From Bacteroidota bacterium (GTDB taxonomy: Bacteria; Bacteroidota; Bacteroidia; Flavobacteriales_D; JABDKJ01): 13,315 nt of DNA. Shown here in pieces: positions 9,419 to 13,315 of the stretch. Where the stretch lies: contig JAQCAN010000041.1 in NCBI GenBank assembly GCA_027621335.1, forward strand, positions 1 through 13,315, written 5' to 3'. Each line of letters starts with the position of its first letter. The stretch's first letter is position 1. The notes under the pieces are model-generated. The model was not told the origin of the DNA. It did no database searches and saw nothing but the letters and a program-made list of their open reading frames with translations. The position numbers and the translations under genes were made by a program.

Positions 9419-9419
9419 C

Positions 9420-9809
9420 ATGGCAACTATCTTCACGCGTATCATCAATGGAGAGTTGCCAGCTTATAAGGTGGCTGAAAATGACCGTTTCCTCGCTTTC
9501 TTGGACATTGCCCCTCTTGCAGAAGGTCATACCCTGGTCGTACCGAAGAAGGAGATCGATCTCATATGGGATATGACCGATGATGATCTCGCTGGGCTCC
9601 ACCAATTTGCTAAAATGGTGGCAGTCAAGTTGAAACACGTTGTCCCTTGCACAAGAGTCGGTATGACTGTTATCGGTCTTGAAGTACCTCATGCCCATAT
9701 CCATCTCATACCGATGAACAGTGTGTCCGATATGGACTTCTCGCGTCCTAAGTTGAATTTCGAGTCTCAGAGGATGCAGGCTATCTGTGAGGCTATTCGA
9801 CAGGCTTAA
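9420..9809 (+). CDS. HIT-family (histidine triad) nucleotide hydrolase
   Basis: The product is 129 residues. The opening IFTRIINGELPAYKV and the triad HAHIHL at H91, H93 and H95 place it in the HIT superfamily, probably the HINT branch. These enzymes hydrolyse purine nucleoside phosphoramidates and related nucleotide conjugates in the cytoplasm, with one triad histidine as the nucleophile. DIAPLAEGHTLVVPKK at residues 29-44 is also typical. The gene begins one base after the greA stop, so it is translationally close to greA and shares its transcript; I recall greA next to a HIT gene in other Bacteroidota. Its TAA at 9807-9809 overlaps the ruvC stop codon on the other strand. The physiological substrate cannot be read from sequence. 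Confidence 0.95.
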   Translation: MATIFTRIINGELPAYKVAENDRFLAFLDIAPLAEGHTLVVPKKEIDLIWDMTDDDLAGLHQFAKMVAVKLKHVVPCTRVGMTVIGLEVPHAHIHLIPMNSVSDMDFSRPKLNFESQRMQAICEAIRQA

Positions 9810-10378
9810 TCCTTGATCCTGTCTGGATTCTGTTTGATGAATCCAGCCCAACCCTTTTTGCTTCCACTTGTAGAACCTATTCGCCCTGAGCTACTATAAT
9901 GATGGCAGATGGCAGCCGCTAGACCATCTGTAGCATCCATCTCCTTAGGCATTTGGAAATCCTTCATCACGTGCTGGAGCATTGCGGCCACCTGTTCTTT
10001 GCTGGCAGCTCCATTTCCAGTCACAGCCTGTTTGATCCTGCGAGGGGCATACTCCACATAAGGAATGTCACGCGATAAAGCAGCTGCTATCGCGACACCT
10101 TGCGCTCTGCCCAATTTGAGCATGCTCTGAACATTCTTCCCGAAGAATGGGGCTTCAATTGCCATTTCGTCCGGATGGTATTCATCGATGATCTGGGTCA
10201 GACGCTCGAAGATGATCATTAGCCGTATGCTCTGGTCGGAGAACTTGTCCAATTTGATGGATCCTGCTGCCAACATGATAAGTTCCTTATCCTTAAGATG
10301 GATCAATCCATATCCCAAGACGACTGTCCCAGGATCGATTCCCATGATGATCTTGTCCGTCTTGATTGCATTTGGCAT
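9806..10378 (-). CDS. ruvC: Holliday junction resolvase RuvC
   Basis: The product is 190 residues from the ATG at 10378. RuvC is the endonuclease that cuts Holliday junctions symmetrically, working with the RuvAB branch-migration motor. All four acidic catalytic positions are visible: D15 in MGIDPGT, E75 in AIEAPFF, and D148 and D151 in DATDGLAAA. GKNVQSMLKLGRAQGV at residues 80-95 is also a strong family match. The frame stays open upstream to 10426, but those 16 extra residues do not look like RuvC and would place a good -7 box inside the gene, so I prefer 10378. ruvA and ruvB are not in the window. The gene is divergent from the glycosyltransferase gene and converges with the HIT gene, sharing the sequence TTAA for both stops. 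Confidence 0.96.
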   Translation of the reverse strand: MPNAIKTDKIIMGIDPGTVVLGYGLIHLKDKELIMLAAGSIKLDKFSDQSIRLMIIFERLTQIIDEYHPDEMAIEAPFFGKNVQSMLKLGRAQGVAIAAALSRDIPYVEYAPRRIKQAVTGNGAASKEQVAAMLQHVMKDFQMPKEMDATDGLAAAICHHYSSSGRIGSTSGSKKGWAGFIKQNPDRIKD

Positions 10379-10384
10379 GATGGT

Positions 10385-10413
10385 CAAATATACAGTTAGG
10401 CCGTTCAATAGAA
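10385..10413 (-). promoter_or_regulatory. Probable ruvC promoter, possibly leaderless
   Basis: Read on the minus strand, TATATTTG at 10392-10385 matches the -7 consensus TAnnTTTG. An imperfect -33 element, TTC at 10413-10411, lies 18 bases upstream. Only six bases (ACCATC) separate the box from the ruvC ATG, so transcription should begin at or next to the start codon. Confidence 0.5.
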
Positions 10414-10429
10414 TTTCATCCTTCAAGGC

Positions 10430-10457
10430 TTGGCAGAATGTTCATCATGTAGATTTG
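10430..10457 (+). promoter_or_regulatory. Probable promoter of the glycosyltransferase-permease pair
   Basis: TTG at 10430-10432 and TAGATTTG at 10450-10457 are 17 bases apart and match the Bacteroidota -33/-7 pattern. Four bases (ACCT) separate the -7 box from the ATG at 10462, so the mRNA would begin at or within a few bases of the start codon. Confidence 0.6.
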
Positions 10458-10461
10458 ACCT

Positions 10462-11544
10462 ATGCTGCTCTATTGCGTTGTATTTCTGACTATCCATGCA
10501 ATTTTCATCGGGTATTCCATAATCGGATGGAATAGAGCCTTGAAGCAGTCTATGAAGCCCACGAAAAGCGCTCATAGAATGGATGTTCTCATACCATTTC
10601 GTAATGAGAGACAGAATCTCGGGTTTCTACTCAAAGACTTCAAAGGACAACAAAGCCTTTCAAGCGTTAATAAATTCATTTTCATTGATGACCACAGTTC
10701 AGATGGCAGTGGGGCCTTTGTTTTATCAGATCTGGGTGAGTTACCTGTTGAACTACTGAAAACAAAGGGAGAAGGGAAAAAGGCCGCTTTGAAGACAGGA
10801 CTCAGATCAAGTTCAGAGAACTATGTGCTCACTTTGGATGCTGATGTAAGGTTAGCAGAGTTCTATTTCGACCAGCTCGGCCGGTTGCCCACCAAGGAGA
10901 CTTCGATGGTCCTTCTCCCAGTGCTTCCCATAGTCAAAGGAGGATTATGGGAGCGTTATGCCGCATTGGATTTTCTTTCTCTGATCGGGGTCACATTCTC
11001 TTCCGCAGGGTGGAAGCGACCTGTCATGGCCAATGGGGCTAACCTCCTGCAAAAGCGAGAGGATATTGAAATGGACGATGCTACTGCCTCAGGCGATGAT
11101 GTTCAAAATCTACATCGTTTGAAGGGAAAAGGAGCTTCTATAGGCTGGTCTCTTGACGAGGCTCTTCAGGTTAGAACGCCTATGCCAAGTGCCTTTAAAG
11201 AGCTATTTCATCAACGCCTCCGCTGGGCAGCCAAGTCCTCTCTCTACAGGGATGGGGATACATTGCTGTTGGGATGGTACGTGCTTTTGCACCAGAGCTC
11301 ATTCATACTGCTGTTGTCGATCTACAGCTACTCTGGGCAAATCGAATTGTTAGGAATGCTTCTGCTGGTCAAGGCTATACTCGACTTCCTATTCCTTGGC
11401 ATCATAGCGGTGCATTTCAAGTTATCAGAGTTGCTATGGGTATTTCCTCTGGCCCTTTTGATCAATGTTTTGATGTATCCTGTGATATTCGTTGCTTCAC
11501 GTTGGGGTAGTTATTCATGGAAAGATAGAACCTACACGAAGTGA
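10462..11544 (+). CDS. Membrane-bound family 2 glycosyltransferase
   Basis: The product is 360 residues. An N-terminal hydrophobic segment (residues 1-22) is followed by a GT-A fold: DVLIPFRNE at 41-49, FIDDHSSDGS at 74-83, the metal-binding DAD at 126-128, SGDD at 210-213 where many relatives have an acidic catalytic motif, and QRLRW at 251-255, the Q-x-x-R-W signature of processive and related GT2 enzymes. Hydrophobic segments at about 268-290, 295-318 and 323-346 should anchor the C-terminus. The family transfers a sugar from a nucleotide-sugar to a lipid or polysaccharide acceptor at the inner membrane; the acceptor here is unknown. No other polysaccharide gene lies nearby. The end overlaps the permease gene by four bases (GTGA), implying one transcript and coupled translation. 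Confidence 0.92.
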   Translation: MLLYCVVFLTIHAIFIGYSIIGWNRALKQSMKPTKSAHRMDVLIPFRNERQNLGFLLKDFKGQQSLSSVNKFIFIDDHSSDGSGAFVLSDLGELPVELLKTKGEGKKAALKTGLRSSSENYVLTLDADVRLAEFYFDQLGRLPTKETSMVLLPVLPIVKGGLWERYAALDFLSLIGVTFSSAGWKRPVMANGANLLQKREDIEMDDATASGDDVQNLHRLKGKGASIGWSLDEALQVRTPMPSAFKELFHQRLRWAAKSSLYRDGDTLLLGWYVLLHQSSFILLLSIYSYSGQIELLGMLLLVKAILDFLFLGIIAVHFKLSELLWVFPLALLINVLMYPVIFVASRWGSYSWKDRTYTK

Positions 11545-12704
11545 CAGACAAACGGTCCATAAGCTATAGATTCAAGCAGAATAGACCTGCCTATTTTGGT
11601 GCTCTCTTCATTCTATTGCTAGTAGTGGTGGCGTCCTTGGGGGCCTATGTGCGACCTGACTCTAGTAAGGATGCCAATATGCAGCAGCTTTCCATTGCTA
11701 GAAGCCCTATAGGAGCCACCTATAGCATGCTCAAGGTGAGCAGGAATCAGCCTACTGAACATCACTGGGCCTCGGGTTTCTTTTTTGGTGGTCTCGCCAA
11801 TGATCTTGAGGTCGTCTATGATAGCTTGAGCTATTCAGTGGATGGATTGACCACTTTTTGGAAAGGGAATGCTCTGGGCACATACAGTTTAGCGGATATC
11901 TGCTATCCGCTTCAACAAGGCAGCTATAGCTTCAAGGAAGGAATGGCCTCATTCGATACGGTGGATGGCCGTTCACTGAGTCTTTCTATTGAAGCTTTGA
12001 AGACCGAAGTCGAATCCAATAGATGCATAGAACGTAGATTCTTACTAGGGACCGATTCTTTAGGAAGGGATCTGTTGAGCCGGTTGATGGCCGGAATCAT
12101 CGTATCACTGTCAGTCGGTCTCATATCGGTTCTCATCTCTTTGACCATAGGCATCACCCTGGGTGCTATTGCAGGATACTTCAGAGGCTGGGTGGATGAA
12201 GTGGTGATGTGGCTCATCAATGTGATCTGGTCCATTCCCACTCTTCTTATGGTCATTGCCATTACATTGGTCCTAGGAAAAGGCTTTGTCCAGGTCTTCA
12301 TAGCTGTAGGACTCACGATGTGGGTTGAGGTGGCCAGGATCGTGAGGGGACAATTCATCAGCCTGCGTGAAGCCGCATTCATTGAGGCAGGTCGATCCAT
12401 GGGGTTCTCTCATTCACGCTTGATGCTGAGACATATGCTTCCGAATGCCATGGGACCTGTCATTGTTATTTCGGCCGCTAATTTCGCATCAGCTATTTTG
12501 ATAGAGGCGGGTCTCAGCTTCTTAGGTATCGGAACACAGATCCCTATGGCATCATGGGGCACCATGATCAAAGAGCACTATGGCTACATCACTACCGACC
12601 TCGCTTATTTGGCTTACCTGCCAGGATTGTGCATAACCGCTCTAGTTCTTGCCTTCACCTTGGTAGGAAATGGGCTGCGAGACGCCCTGGATGTAAGGAA
12701 TTGA
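11541..12704 (+). CDS. ABC transporter permease, DppC/OppC type
   Basis: The product is 387 residues with a GTG start inside the GTGA overlap with the glycosyltransferase stop. A first membrane segment (about 18-36) precedes a long, mostly polar stretch (37-165), predicted to be periplasmic. FLLGTDSLGRDLLSRL at residues 167-182 then opens the MetI-like permease domain, with membrane segments around 186-213, 223-245, 250-268, 304-325 and 358-378. The EAA loop that docks on the ATPase is EAAFIEAGRSMG, followed by HMLPN, at 277-302. These match peptide/nickel-type importer permeases that work with a DppB-like partner, two ATPases and a binding protein, none of which is in this window. The long first loop is larger than in E. 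coli DppC, although I believe extended forms exist in Bacteroidota. The substrate is probably an oligopeptide by family. Confidence 0.93.
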   Translation: MTDKRSISYRFKQNRPAYFGALFILLLVVVASLGAYVRPDSSKDANMQQLSIARSPIGATYSMLKVSRNQPTEHHWASGFFFGGLANDLEVVYDSLSYSVDGLTTFWKGNALGTYSLADICYPLQQGSYSFKEGMASFDTVDGRSLSLSIEALKTEVESNRCIERRFLLGTDSLGRDLLSRLMAGIIVSLSVGLISVLISLTIGITLGAIAGYFRGWVDEVVMWLINVIWSIPTLLMVIAITLVLGKGFVQVFIAVGLTMWVEVARIVRGQFISLREAAFIEAGRSMGFSHSRLMLRHMLPNAMGPVIVISAANFASAILIEAGLSFLGIGTQIPMASWGTMIKEHYGYITTDLAYLAYLPGLCITALVLAFTLVGNGLRDALDVRN

Positions 12705-12711
12705 GGCGCGC

Positions 12712-13071
12712 TCAGAAAGGAAGGTCATCCTCCTCTTGAGGAAGTGGAGGCGCTTCCGAATATTGTGGAGCTGACTGTGGTGCAGCCGCACCAAGCTTTT
12801 CAACTCTCCACGCATCAAGTGAATTGAAGTATTTCACTTCACCTGAAGGACTTGCCCACTCGCGGCCTTTCAGATTGAATAAGACCTTCACCTCATCTCC
12901 AGGTTGAAAACCATTAAGAAGGTCACAATTATCCTGGATCAACTGGAACTGGATGAACTGAGGATAGTTTCCACTTTCATCAGTAAGCACGAATTCGCGC
13001 TTTCTGAAGGTGTCTTTGATCTGTTGGGTCTCGTTGACGACTTTGAGCTTTCCGCTGATGGAGAATGACAT
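12712..13071 (-). CDS. DUF3127 protein with SSB-like C-terminal tip
   Basis: The product is 119 residues and appears to be a DUF3127 protein, a family common in Bacteroidota and thought to be OB-fold-like. Residues 1-92 are the domain, with SGKLKVVNETQ, then FRKREFVLTDE, YPQFIQFQLIQDNCDLL and GDEVKVLFNLKGREW. Residues 95-112 form a flexible Ala/Pro/Gln linker. The last seven residues are EEDDLPF, nearly identical to the DDDIPF end of E. coli SSB, the tip that recruits DNA-repair partners. This suggests a single-stranded nucleic acid or SSB-interaction role, but that is inference. The gene converges with the permease gene, leaving seven bases between stop codons. It is downstream of the partial secreted-protein gene but separated by that gene's terminator, so it probably has its own promoter in 13072-13142; I see no clear TAnnTTTG there. 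Confidence 0.85.
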   Translation of the reverse strand: MSFSISGKLKVVNETQQIKDTFRKREFVLTDESGNYPQFIQFQLIQDNCDLLNGFQPGDEVKVLFNLKGREWASPSGEVKYFNSLDAWRVEKLGAAAPQSAPQYSEAPPLPQEEDDLPF

Positions 13072-13142
13072 GTAGAACTTGAATTTTAAGAGAGAGTGAA
13101 GGTAAAGTTTTATGATGAAAGGGAATGGACCGAACTATCCAC

Positions 13143-13174
13143 AAAAAAGGCCAGCCCTGTTATAGGCCGGCCTT
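13143..13174 (-). terminator. Rho-independent terminator, minus strand
   Basis: On the minus strand AAGGCCGGCC (13174-13165) pairs with GGCTGGCCTT (13156-13147), with one mismatch, around an eight-base loop. The right arm's closing TT continues into a six-T run at 13148-13143. The plus strand has no T run directly after the stem. It lies 21 bases past the stop of the partial T9SS gene and ends its transcript before the DUF3127 gene. Confidence 0.85.
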
Positions 13175-13195
13175 CAGCATTTTATTGCACTGAGC

Positions 13196-13315
13196 TTACT
13201 CGATAATCAATCGTCTTGCAGAAGTTCCTTTTTCACTCACCAATCTAATAGAGTAAATTCCAGCCGGTAGACTAGAGATATTCAAAGGAGTCTTCTCACC
13301 CAGAGTTAACACCTT
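13196..13315 (-). CDS. C-terminal end of a T9SS-secreted protein (partial)
   Basis: Only the last 39 codons and the TAA stop (13198-13196) are inside the window; the gene continues past 13315. The visible residues read KVLTLGEKTPLNISSLPAGI, then YSIRLVSEKGTSARRLIIE. This is the usual end of a T9SS type A sorting domain: an ISSLPAGIY turn, a beta strand, a short lysine/glycine turn and a final basic strand. Such domains direct the protein through the outer membrane and are normally removed when the cargo is attached to the surface or released. The cargo itself cannot be identified from this fragment. A minus-strand terminator follows closely, which supports this being a real gene end. Confidence 0.87.
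   Translation of the reverse strand, partial: KVLTLGEKTPLNISSLPAGIYSIRLVSEKGTSARRLIIE

Noticed and set aside
10379..10426. 16-residue N-terminal extension of RuvC
   Set aside because: The added residues do not resemble RuvC, which starts shortly before the MGIDPGT motif, and the extension would contain the probable promoter.

Overview
The window looks like a chromosomal segment of a Bacteroidota (Bacteroidetes) bacterium, probably near the Flavobacteriales. The evidence is a TonB-dependent receptor with a long outer-membrane barrel, a PorV/PorQ-family protein, two proteins whose C-termini resemble type IX secretion (T9SS) sorting signals, a DUF3127 protein, and promoter elements matching the Bacteroidota -7 consensus TAnnTTTG. 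No rRNA, tRNA, insertion sequence, CRISPR array or phage gene is visible. Coding density is very high: the longest gap without a gene is about 125 bases, so no stretch over 300 bases is unexplained.

Positions 1-8862 form one tight plus-strand cluster of three envelope genes. It holds the 3' part of a TonB-dependent receptor (its N-terminus lies before the window), a 1503-residue secreted protein with a signal peptide and a T9SS-like C-terminal domain, and a PorV/PorQ-like outer-membrane protein. Gaps are only a few tens of bases and a good intrinsic terminator closes the unit at 8884-8918. My inference is a dedicated cell-surface module: an outer-membrane receptor, a very large surface protein, and a PorV-type partner that could help deliver or anchor it. 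The large protein has no function I can name, and it is the most likely undescribed part of this window.

Positions 8945-10378 hold housekeeping genes. greA is followed after one base by a HIT-family hydrolase gene. That gene runs tail to tail into ruvC on the minus strand, and the two stop codons overlap.

Positions 10379-10461 are a short divergent promoter region. Each direction has a -7 box so close to the start codon that the ruvC and glycosyltransferase mRNAs may be leaderless. The glycosyltransferase gene (10462-11544) overlaps an ABC transporter permease gene of the DppC/OppC type (11541-12704) by four bases.

Positions 12712-13315 are on the minus strand: a DUF3127 protein with an SSB-like acidic C-terminal tip and, beyond a minus-strand terminator, the last 39 codons of a T9SS-secreted protein that runs off the window end.
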